DNA of 64,000 nucleotides from JAGOCV01 sp049445855 (GTDB taxonomy: Bacteria > Pseudomonadota > Gammaproteobacteria > Burkholderiales > Burkholderiaceae_C), in NCBI RefSeq assembly GCF_049445855.1, contig NZ_JBMSDV010000001.1, positions 682,001 to 746,000 on the forward strand, given 5' to 3'. Positions 45,394 to 51,680 of the stretch are shown piece after piece. Every line of letters begins with the position of its first letter. Within the stretch, counting starts at the first letter, position 1. The position numbers were made by a program, and so were the translations under genes. Below the pieces are notes generated by a model, which saw nothing but the letters and a program-made list of their open reading frames with translations, was not told the DNA's origin and did not search any database.

Positions 45394-45408
45394 GCACCAT
45401 TTCGGCGC
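45394..45408. promoter_or_regulatory. NtrC-like dyad between the divergent sigma-54-like promoters
   Basis: GCACC-ATTTC-GGCGC is a dyad with one mismatch that resembles NtrC-type GCACC-N5-GGTGC sites. It lies between the two divergent sigma-54-like promoters, but closer to them than enhancers normally lie. Weak evidence. Confidence 0.3.
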
Positions 45409-45416
45409 ACGGCGGA

Positions 45417-45432
45417 TGGCACAGAACATGCA
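45417..45432 (+). promoter_or_regulatory. Sigma-54-like -24/-12 promoter for the second NMT1-type binding-protein gene
   Basis: TGGCACAGAACATGCA matches the sigma-54 consensus TGGCAC-N5-TTGCA with one mismatch and exact GG-N10-GC spacing. A start site about 12 bases downstream would fall just before the riboswitch at 45,447. Confidence 0.55.
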
Positions 45433-45446
45433 TTTGCATTTTCCGG

Positions 45447-45499
45447 AAGAGAGTAGAAGCGTTCAGCAGTTGCCTGCAACTGCCCGGAAATTGCTCTTG
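45447..45499 (+). ncRNA. Candidate NMT1-motif (xanthine-I) riboswitch, leader of the binding-protein gene
   Basis: P1 pairs GAGAG (45,449-45,453) with CTCTT (45,494-45,498). The 5' internal loop is TAGAAGCGTTCA, the 3' loop is GGAAATTG, and P2 is a perfect 7-bp hairpin GCAGTTG-CCTG-CAACTGC (45,466-45,483). The loops are identical to those of the minus-strand copy at 45,256-45,326, while P2 is unrelated in sequence. I recognise this as the NMT1 motif, a xanthine-binding riboswitch class named after the NMT1-type transporter genes it precedes. The gene start is 128 bases downstream, so the expression platform lies in 45,500-45,627. Confidence 0.8.
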
Positions 45500-45627
45500 G
45501 AGTTTTCGTGAATGCCGTGGCGCGTGCATGAGGTTCATGTACGGCGCGGCTGGCGTTTCACGTCTTCAGGAGCCGGTGTGCGCCATGCAGCCGGTGTGTC
45601 GATTTCAACCGTTTGGAGAGCTTCTAC

Positions 45628-46653
45628 ATGCAACGCCGTTCCATCCTCCGCGCCTCGGGCGCAGCCGCCCTGCTCGCAGCCAGCCCGTTCATCCGGGCAC
45701 AAGGCTCGCTCAAGCCTTTCAAGTTCAACCTCGGCTGGAAGGTCGAAGCGTCGGGCGCAGGCTTCCTGCTGGCCCACCAGCGCGGCTACTACAAGGACGC
45801 CGGCCTCGACGTGACCATCGATACCGGCAATGGCTCTGCAGCCGCCATCGGCCTGGTGGGCAGCGGCGCGTATGACGCCGCCTCGGCCGACCTGTCGACC
45901 ATGATCGAGTTCAACCTGGCCAACCCGACCGCCGGCTTGCGCGCCGTTGCCATCCAGTACGACCTGAACCCCAACGCCGTCATCGTGCGCAAGGACGGCC
46001 CGATCAAGAAGCCGTCGGACCTCGCAGGCAAGACGCTGCTCGGCCAGCCCTTCAACGCTTCGCGCAAGCTGTTCCCGGTGTTCGCCAAGGCCCAGGGCTT
46101 CGACCACTCCGGCGTGAAGTGGGAAAACGTCGCGCCGGACATCGGCGACACGCGCTTCGTGAAGGGTGACTTCGACGGCGCAGGCTACTTCTTCTTCACC
46201 GGTCTGCTCAACCTCAAGGCGCGCGGCATGGGCCCCGAGCAACTGACCGTGTTCCGCTTCTCCGACTACGGCATGAAGTCGTACGGCAACGGCCTGGTCG
46301 CCAACCCGAAGAGCATGGAACAGGCCGACGCGATGAAGGCCTTCGTGCTTGCAACCACCAAGGGCTGGATCGACTGCTGCGCCGACCCGATGGCAGGTGG
46401 CACGGCCATCAAGACCCGCGAGCCGCTGGCCAATCAGGAACTCGAGACCGAGCGCCTCAAGCTCATCGTCGACGGCACGATGAAGACGACCGACACGCGC
46501 GCCAACGGCTGGGGTGCCGCCACGCCTGCCCGCCTGCAGGGCACCATCGAAGAAACGGTGGCGGCCTTCGGCCTGAAGAGCACGCCGACCGTGGCCGAGT
46601 TCTGGACGGACAAGTTCCTGCCGTCCGCCGCCGACCGCAAGCTCAAGGCCTGA
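45628..46653 (+). CDS. NMT1/THI5-like binding protein under candidate xanthine riboswitch
   Basis: A 341-residue periplasmic protein, paralogous to the one at 40,969-42,000. The N terminus QRRSILRASGAAALLAASPFIRAQ has a twin arginine and a short hydrophobic stretch, so Tat export is possible. The family core is FKFNLGWKVEASGAGFLLAHQRGYYKDAGLDVTIDTGNGS. No permease or ATPase gene follows, so it may use the transporter at 42,078-43,710. The ATG at 45,628 with GGAG upstream is chosen over a TTG at 45,613. The riboswitch in its leader suggests xanthine or a related oxopurine as ligand. Confidence 0.92.
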   Translation: MQRRSILRASGAAALLAASPFIRAQGSLKPFKFNLGWKVEASGAGFLLAHQRGYYKDAGLDVTIDTGNGSAAAIGLVGSGAYDAASADLSTMIEFNLANPTAGLRAVAIQYDLNPNAVIVRKDGPIKKPSDLAGKTLLGQPFNASRKLFPVFAKAQGFDHSGVKWENVAPDIGDTRFVKGDFDGAGYFFFTGLLNLKARGMGPEQLTVFRFSDYGMKSYGNGLVANPKSMEQADAMKAFVLATTKGWIDCCADPMAGGTAIKTREPLANQELETERLKLIVDGTMKTTDTRANGWGAATPARLQGTIEETVAAFGLKSTPTVAEFWTDKFLPSAADRKLKA

Positions 46654-46663
46654 CGGGGCAGCC

Positions 46664-47641
46664 ATGGGCATCCCCGTCATCGACCTTGCAGGGGCGCTGG
46701 CCCCGGGCGGGCCGCGCGTGGCTGAAGTCGTGCAGCAGATGCGCGAAGCAGCCATGAGCGCTGGCTTCTTCTACGTGAAAAACCACGGCGTTCCCGCCGA
46801 CATGGTGGCGCGCCAGTTCGACACCACGCGCGACCTGATGAACCTGCCGCCCGAACGCCGCGAAGCGCTGTCCATCGACAAGTCGCCGATCATGCGCGGC
46901 TTCGAAAGCCTGGGCGCGCAGACGCTGGACGAGAACGCGCAGCCCGACCTGAAGGAAAGTTTCTATTGCGGCATGGAGTGGCCTGCGGATCATCCGTACG
47001 CCGTTGCCGGTTACCAGACCTATGGCCCCAACCAGTGGCCCGCAGAACTGCCGGCCGCGAAGACGCAATGCGTCGCCTATGTCGACGAGATGAACACCTT
47101 GTCGGTGCGGCTGATGCAGTTGCTCGCGTTGTCGCTCTCGCTCCCCGAGGACTACTTCGACGCTGCCTGCAAGGACCCGATGGTCACGCTGCGCATGGTG
47201 CGCTACCCGCCGCATCCGAAGGACGCGGACGACCGCACCTTCGGCGCTGGCGCGCACACCGACTGGGGCGCCGTCACCATCCTCGCGCAGGATTCGAGTG
47301 GGGGCCTGGAAGTGCAGATGCCCGACGGCAGCTGGGTGCCTGCCACGCCGATCGAGGACACCTTCGTCGTGAACCTCGGTGACATGATCCCGCGCTGGAC
47401 CAACGGCCTCTACCACTCCAACCCGCACCGCGTGCGCAACATGTACACCGGCGCGCCGCGCTATTCGATCCCGTTCTTTTTCGAACCGGAGTTCTTCGCG
47501 CGCATCGAGCCGGTACCCGGCACCGTGCCCGAAGGTGAAGCACCGAAGTACAAGGCGTGCACGGCGGGCGAGCATCTCAACGAGATGTACGCCAAGACCT
47601 ATGGCTTCAAGAGCCCGTCTGCCGAGACTGCGCCCGCATGA
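46664..47641 (+). CDS. 2-oxoglutarate/Fe(II)-dependent oxygenase, isopenicillin N synthase type
   Basis: A 325-residue enzyme of the same superfamily as the one at 44,235-45,227. The iron triad is His198 and Asp200 in AGAHTDWGAVTIL and His255 in SNPHRVRNM; Arg266-x-Ser268 in APRYSIPFF would bind 2-oxoglutarate. DIOX_N is at residues 3-60. It starts 10 bases after the binding-protein stop and overlaps the VOC gene by four bases, so it is in the riboswitch-led operon. The substrate is unknown; a purine-derived ligand is suggested by context. Confidence 0.9.
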   Translation: MGIPVIDLAGALAPGGPRVAEVVQQMREAAMSAGFFYVKNHGVPADMVARQFDTTRDLMNLPPERREALSIDKSPIMRGFESLGAQTLDENAQPDLKESFYCGMEWPADHPYAVAGYQTYGPNQWPAELPAAKTQCVAYVDEMNTLSVRLMQLLALSLSLPEDYFDAACKDPMVTLRMVRYPPHPKDADDRTFGAGAHTDWGAVTILAQDSSGGLEVQMPDGSWVPATPIEDTFVVNLGDMIPRWTNGLYHSNPHRVRNMYTGAPRYSIPFFFEPEFFARIEPVPGTVPEGEAPKYKACTAGEHLNEMYAKTYGFKSPSAETAPA

Positions 47642-48081
47642 AGCTGCTGTTCAATTTCTTCTGTCGCGACATCGAGGCCCAGCTCGCCTTCTACCGGGCG
47701 CTGCTGGGCCTGGGTGAATCGGTACACAGCCGCTCGCCGATTTACCGCGCAGTGGAAGGCGAGCACTTCCAGTTCGGCTTTCATGCGCAGCAGGCGTATG
47801 AGCTGCTCGGTCTGTCGTCACGCGCTCCGATGGACTTGCCGCCGCAGCCTGTGACCGGGTATCCGACGTTCATGCTGGGCAGCATCGCTGATGTGGACGC
47901 GACGATCGCCAAAGTTGCGGCGCTTGGCGGCAAGGTGATCCAGGGTCCCTACCCGACTTACTACAGCCAGTGGCAGGCCGTGCTGGCCGACCCGGAGGAC
48001 AATGTCTTCCGCATCGCCGCGCAAGGCCTGCCCGCCGGCGTTCCGGTTCCCGTCGTTCAGTTTGCCGCACCGAATGTCTGA
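47638..48081 (+). CDS. VOC-superfamily (glyoxalase-like) protein
   Basis: A 147-residue vicinal-oxygen-chelate protein with two beta-alpha-beta-beta-beta halves: LLFNFFCRDIEAQLAFYRALLGLGE and the later PTFMLGSIADVDATIAKVAALGGKVIQGPYPTYYSQWQAVLADPEDNVFRI. A potential metal ligand set is not obvious in full, so it might be a metalloenzyme or a binding protein. It starts at an ATGA overlap with the oxygenase gene and its end overlaps the deaminase start. It belongs to the four-gene riboswitch-led operon. Confidence 0.8.
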   Translation: MKLLFNFFCRDIEAQLAFYRALLGLGESVHSRSPIYRAVEGEHFQFGFHAQQAYELLGLSSRAPMDLPPQPVTGYPTFMLGSIADVDATIAKVAALGGKVIQGPYPTYYSQWQAVLADPEDNVFRIAAQGLPAGVPVPVVQFAAPNV

Positions 48082-48565
48082 AGTTTCCATTGACGAGAAA
48101 GACGCCAAGTACATGCGCCAGGCGATCGCCTGGTCTGTCACCGCGCGTGAGCGCGGCAACCGGCCGTTCGGCGCGGTCGTTGTCGACGCGCAAGGCCATG
48201 TGCTTGCCGAAGCCTATTGCAACACCACCGAAACCGGTGACTGCACCGGCCACGCCGAGACGAACGCCGTACGCATGCTCAGCCCCAAGGTATCGCGCGA
48301 GGTGCTGGCGGGCGCGACGATCTACTCGTCGGGCGAGCCCTGCGTCATGTGCGCGGGTGCGATCTTCTGGTCCAACATCCGCCGCGTTCTCTACGGCATC
48401 GATGCGGTGAGCCTGCGCGTGTTCCGCGGTGAACGGCAGGAGCAGAAGGACGCCGAGCTGTCATGCCGCGATGTGTTCGCGGCGTCGCCACATCACATCG
48501 AGTGCATCGGGCCAGTGCTGCTGGAAGAAGCCAGCGCGCCGCATGTGGGCGCGTGGAAGGTCTGA
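48074..48565 (+). CDS. CMP/dCMP-type nucleobase deaminase (second copy)
   Basis: A 163-residue zinc deaminase. Ligands are in CTGHAETNAVRML (His, catalytic Glu) and SGEPCVMCAGAIFWSNIRRVLYGI (two Cys). The C-terminal half (DAELSCRDVFAASPHHIECIGPVL) parallels the deaminase at 43,715-44,191 (SLPCRDVFAAGQRKVEVSGPV). It is the last gene of the riboswitch-led operon and overlaps the VOC gene by eight bases. Guanine or another aminopurine or aminopyrimidine base are possible substrates; guaD at 11,542 belongs to a different fold. Confidence 0.88.
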   Translation: MSEVSIDEKDAKYMRQAIAWSVTARERGNRPFGAVVVDAQGHVLAEAYCNTTETGDCTGHAETNAVRMLSPKVSREVLAGATIYSSGEPCVMCAGAIFWSNIRRVLYGIDAVSLRVFRGERQEQKDAELSCRDVFAASPHHIECIGPVLLEEASAPHVGAWKV

Positions 48566-48574
48566 GGACGCGCC

Positions 48575-49546
48575 TCAAGCCGTCCAGGACAATCTGTTGT
48601 CCGCAGGACCCACCGGTACCCTGGTGTTCAAAGACTCACCGTCCAGCACTCGCTCATACAACTTCACATAAGCTGCTGCCATGCGCGCCGCATTGAAGTG
48701 ATGCAGGGCATGTTCATGACAAGTCCGCCGATCGAATGAGCTGGAAAGCAGCAACTCGGTCAGCTCGCGACGTGAAGCACTGAGCGCTCCGCACTCGGGT
48801 GGCACCAGCTCGGGTAGCGCGCCGTATGGCGTCGCAAAGACCGGGCATCCGAAGTAAAGGCTCTCAATGACCGCGAGGCCGAAGGGCTCATGCCAGATAA
48901 CCGGAAAGATCAGTCCGCGCGACGCAGCGAGCAAGCCGGCTTTCTCCGCGCCTCCGACCATGCCGTGAAACCGCACACTTGGCGAAAAGGTGAATCGCAA
49001 ACCGCGCTTGAAGTTGAACCGATGTCCACCCAACACGGAGAGTGGCACGCCAGCCAAACGGGCGACATCGATGGCACCTCGCACATTCTTGACGCGCCAT
49101 GCTGCTTTGCCAAGGAAGTGAAAGTGCGAGCGCGAACTTTGCATATTGACCAGTCCGTACGATCTCCAGTCCAATCCATTGAGGACGAATGCCTCTGCAC
49201 CGTGACGCCGCGCATGGTCACGCGACACGAAGACCGAATTGATGGGAAGCTTTTTGCCGGGAGCAGCATTGCCGTGCTCGGTCACAAGCCACGGTGTCTC
49301 CAGTGCCTCGCCCGGGTCGAACTGGAAATGGGCAACATCGACGTCGTGCGGTATCTGGGCTTGCAGCGGCACGTCTGCACGCAAAGGCAGGACACGCGCA
49401 AAGTCACATGTCGAGTGGGCAGGCACCAGATAAGAGACGCGATGCCCCAAGGCCACCAACAAGCGGCCGAGATCCCAGACCACCCGCTCGGTGCCGCCGT
49501 ACGCAAAAACCGGAATCGCCGCGCAATGCGCGAGCAGGATATGCAT
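48575..49546 (-). CDS. Glycosyltransferase, family 4 type
   Basis: A 323-residue GT-B glycosyltransferase. The N-terminal Rossmann part begins MHILLAHCAAIPVFAYGGTERVVWDLGRLLVALGHRVSYLVP, and the C-terminal donor-binding part has the E-x7-E motif in WHEPFGLAVIESLYFGCPVFATPYGALPELV. It would transfer a sugar from a nucleotide donor to an envelope or exported glycan. The ATG at 49,546 follows AGGAGG. It ends 9 bases from the convergent deaminase gene and has no partner genes, so the acceptor is unknown. It marks the end of the purine region. Confidence 0.88.
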   Translation of the reverse strand: MHILLAHCAAIPVFAYGGTERVVWDLGRLLVALGHRVSYLVPAHSTCDFARVLPLRADVPLQAQIPHDVDVAHFQFDPGEALETPWLVTEHGNAAPGKKLPINSVFVSRDHARRHGAEAFVLNGLDWRSYGLVNMQSSRSHFHFLGKAAWRVKNVRGAIDVARLAGVPLSVLGGHRFNFKRGLRFTFSPSVRFHGMVGGAEKAGLLAASRGLIFPVIWHEPFGLAVIESLYFGCPVFATPYGALPELVPPECGALSASRRELTELLLSSSFDRRTCHEHALHHFNAARMAAAYVKLYERVLDGESLNTRVPVGPADNRLSWTA

Positions 49547-50186
49547 GCCATCCTCCTTTTGAACAAGGAGGAGGAACATACGTGTAGAAATCGCTGAAGC
49601 GAGCAGTCTGCCCTGGCTCTGACAATATTTGACCTTGCTACTTCAACACACTCGAGAGACTGTCTGTCCACGCCGTGAAGCCGGCTTGGGCTGCAGCCGC
49701 TCACCCGGCGCGAGAACGGGTCGCAAGCGCGCGTCGCGCTCGGGCCGCATGCGAATCACCCATGAAGAGCGACGGCAGAACACGTCCTTGTCATCGGGCT
49801 CGATGTGCGAGGTAGATGCAGAAGCCGACTACGCCACCAGCGAGGCCGTGCGCTGCCACGTCACCAGTGACGGCCAGAGCATACCCGCCGTCAACGCCAC
49901 GCAAAGGACAAGCCGATCGACAGCATGAGGTAGCACGGGTACGGTCATCCGCAGTAATACGCATCTATTTATGCTGCACCCATTTGCAATGCCAACCAAA
50001 GACTTTTGGAAGTTGACAGCAATTGCACAGTATTGGGAGCAACTGGTTCATTGAGTGCTTCCATTGCAGCAAAAGTCCGTAGAAAACACAGTTCGCATAC
50101 TCGGCGCTTCATCGCTCAGACTTGCTGGAGCTTCCTCGTCAAAAGAATCATGCCATGGCAGCGATCCGTTGTGACTGCCGGGATAG
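49547..50186. other. 640-base stretch without a supported gene
   Basis: This stretch lies between the glycosyltransferase start and the cdi remnants. It has only short frames without ribosome sites or family resemblance, and base composition drifts to lower G+C near 49,930-50,150. I see no tRNA, terminator or repeat in it. Its first part should hold the glycosyltransferase promoter. Confidence 0.6.
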
Positions 50187-50212
50187 TCACATTACCGATA
50201 CTCGCAGGAACC

Positions 50213-50545
50213 GCTGGATGTCCGTCGCCGTGAGCGTGCCGCCCGTCGAAAAGGTGTTGGCGCCGGAGTCGACCGGCTGCTGCGTGCTGGCGATCACGCC
50301 GCCAGTCAGGGCGGTGTTGTTTGCCACGCTGATCTGGAACCCCCCATCCCCCGCCTCGATGCCACTTCCCTCGTTGACACTGGCGTAGTCGCTGTCGATG
50401 CCGCTGTGGCCCGCGTAGGCCCACACTGTAGTCCCCGAGACGATGATGCCGGCCAGCATAGTGTCGTCTCCGCTTTGCAGGCTAGCGGTGTTGCCGACCG
50501 CGACATGGGTGTTCTGCCACAAGGCGTCCCCGGCCGCTGGAGATG
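50213..50545 (-). pseudogene. Remnant of CdiA passenger repeat region
   Basis: This fragment matches the CdiA stretch encoded around 56,000-56,430: NTHVAVGNTASLQSGDDTMLAG, then a jump of about 40 residues, then IDSDYASVNEGSGIEAGDGGFQISVANNTALTGGVIASTQQPVD, ending at TLTATDIQ. It has no start, lacks the flanking domains and carries an internal deletion. It is a leftover of a third orphan module. Confidence 0.8.
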
Positions 50546-50661
50546 CCGTCGGCGAGCGTGGTAAACCACACACCCGGCGCAGTGGAATGCTTGGCAAGGT
50601 TTGCTCCACCCGCCAACTCCCCCGCATACGCAAACACCTGCTGATTCATCTCCAATGCCAT
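50482..50661 (-). pseudogene. Remnant of a third CdiA toxin C-terminal domain
   Basis: A 59-codon frame begins MALEMNQQVFAYAGELAGGA and continues to VWFTTLADGIS, which parallels ELERQVFAYAGELAGGA and RWSATLADGTT of the orphan toxin at 51,677. After that point the frame runs out of phase into passenger-repeat DNA and stops. It starts four bases after the DUF596-like copy A stop, in the position of a further displaced toxin tail. Confidence 0.7.
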
Positions 50662-50664
50662 CGA

Positions 50665-51053
50665 TCAGTCGGCGATCTGGTAGCTGCCATCCGGTCGTCG
50701 CCAGGCAACGCCAGCAGGACAAATATCCAGAAACCACCAGACATTCATGCCAAATCCTTCATAAGCCGGCTCGTATCCCGGCTTCGTGCATCGTTTGTCT
50801 GCATCTTCTTCACTTGAGGGAAATGCTTTGCGAAACGCCTCCACCTGTTCCTCGATGCTGCCCTCAAGGAACACGCCGTTCTTGTGCAGCTTGATCCGGC
50901 CTTCCCGGAGCAGGCGCTCAAACACCCAGAGGAACACGTCACGATGTTCCTCGAACGTCGACCAGTGATAGGGAACGTTGGACCAAAGTAAGGCGAGAGA
51001 GCCTGAAGTCGAGTCGTCCGCATACTCTTTGAACAAGGCGTCGCTGATAGCCG
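50665..51053 (-). CDS. DUF596-like CDI immunity protein, copy A (5' end in assembly gap)
   Basis: About 129 codons of an immunity-type protein, cut at its start by the run of N. The visible part begins AISDALFKEYADDSTSGSLALLWSNVPYHWSTFEEHRDVFLWVFERLLREGRIKLHKNGVFLEGS and is almost identical to copy B at 51,312-51,680 for about 75 residues. The C-terminal part differs (KAFPSSEEDADKRCTKPGYEPAYEGFGMNVWWFLDICPAGVAWRRPDG). From copy B, only about seven codons plus the ATG are missing. I recall DUF596 proteins next to hemagglutinin/Maf-type toxin genes, so immunity is the best guess. Confidence 0.75.
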
Positions 51054-51150
51054 NNNNNNNNNNNNNNNNNNNNNNNNNNNNNNNNNNNNNNNNNNNNNNN
51101 NNNNNNNNNNNNNNNNNNNNNNNNNNNNNNNNNNNNNNNNNNNNNNNNNN
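51054..51150. other. Assembly gap (97 N) inside a tandem repeat
   Basis: The flanking sequences are the same as those that flank 24 bases (51,662-51,685) in the neighbouring copy B. So the true missing sequence may be about 24 bases and the gap may be a scaffolding placeholder. Confidence 0.85.
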
Positions 51151-51280
51151 TTTCATCTCGAAAGCGGGCTCTTTTGCATTGGGCCGAAGGACATTGAGAG
51201 CCGGATTGTTTTTGACATCCACCGTCCACCTCCCCACATTGCTGCTGGAGACACTGCGCACGTTGATCGTCGTGCCGTTC
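51151..51280 (-). pseudogene. Detached copy of the orphan toxin 3' end
   Basis: The stretch encodes GTTINVRSVSSSNVGRWTV and on to the terminal PAFEMK, the last 42 or so residues of the orphan toxin, and is base-for-base the same as 51,686-51,812 as far as I can compare. It has no start and is preceded by unrelated codons. It forms the 5' half of a duplicated toxin-tail/immunity unit with copy A. Confidence 0.8.
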
Positions 51281-51311
51281 GGGTCGCTCTCGGTAGCTCC
51301 AGATTGCTCGC

Positions 51312-51680
51312 TCAATCGGCAATGACGTAGTTGCCGTCTACATGGCGCCAAGCTACCCCTGCGGGACAATTCTCGTCAAAGAACCACCAGTAGAAATCCT
51401 CGTAGCCAGACGCCGCCTCACTAGCTGGCCAAGCCCGACGAAAAGCCTCCACCTGTTCCTCGATGCTGCCCTCAAGGAACACACCGTTCTTGTGCAGCTT
51501 GATCCGGCCTTCCCGGAGCAGGCGCTCAAACGCCCAGAGGAACACGTCACGATGTTCCTCGAACGTCGACCAGTGATAGGGAACGTTGGACCAAAGTAAG
51601 GCGAGAGAGCCTGAAGTCGAGTCGTCCGCATACTCTTTGAACAAGGCGTCGCTGATAGCCGAATTGAATGTGAAGCTCAT
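51312..51680 (-). CDS. DUF596-like CDI immunity protein, copy B
   Basis: A 122-residue small acidic protein starting MSFTFNSAISDALFKEY. It overlaps the orphan toxin stop by four bases (ATGA), the classic toxin-immunity arrangement. The body is rich in aromatic and acidic residues (SNVPYHWSTFEEHRDVFLWAFERLLREG), and the end is FYWWFFDENCPAGVAWRHVDGNYVIAD. It shares about 75 N-terminal residues with copy A and has a different C-terminal segment. It should neutralise the orphan toxin at 51,677-52,880. G+C is lower than in the flanking purine genes. Confidence 0.82.
   Translation of the reverse strand: MSFTFNSAISDALFKEYADDSTSGSLALLWSNVPYHWSTFEEHRDVFLWAFERLLREGRIKLHKNGVFLEGSIEEQVEAFRRAWPASEAASGYEDFYWWFFDENCPAGVAWRHVDGNYVIAD

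Noticed and set aside
49629..49928. 99-codon open frame in the non-coding stretch
   Set aside because: No ribosome site, no recognisable domain, odd composition (many Arg, Ser and Thr) and no neighbouring operon.
51054..51150. Run of N as a real 97-base spacer
   Set aside because: The same flanks in copy B enclose only 24 bases, so the length is probably a scaffolding convention.
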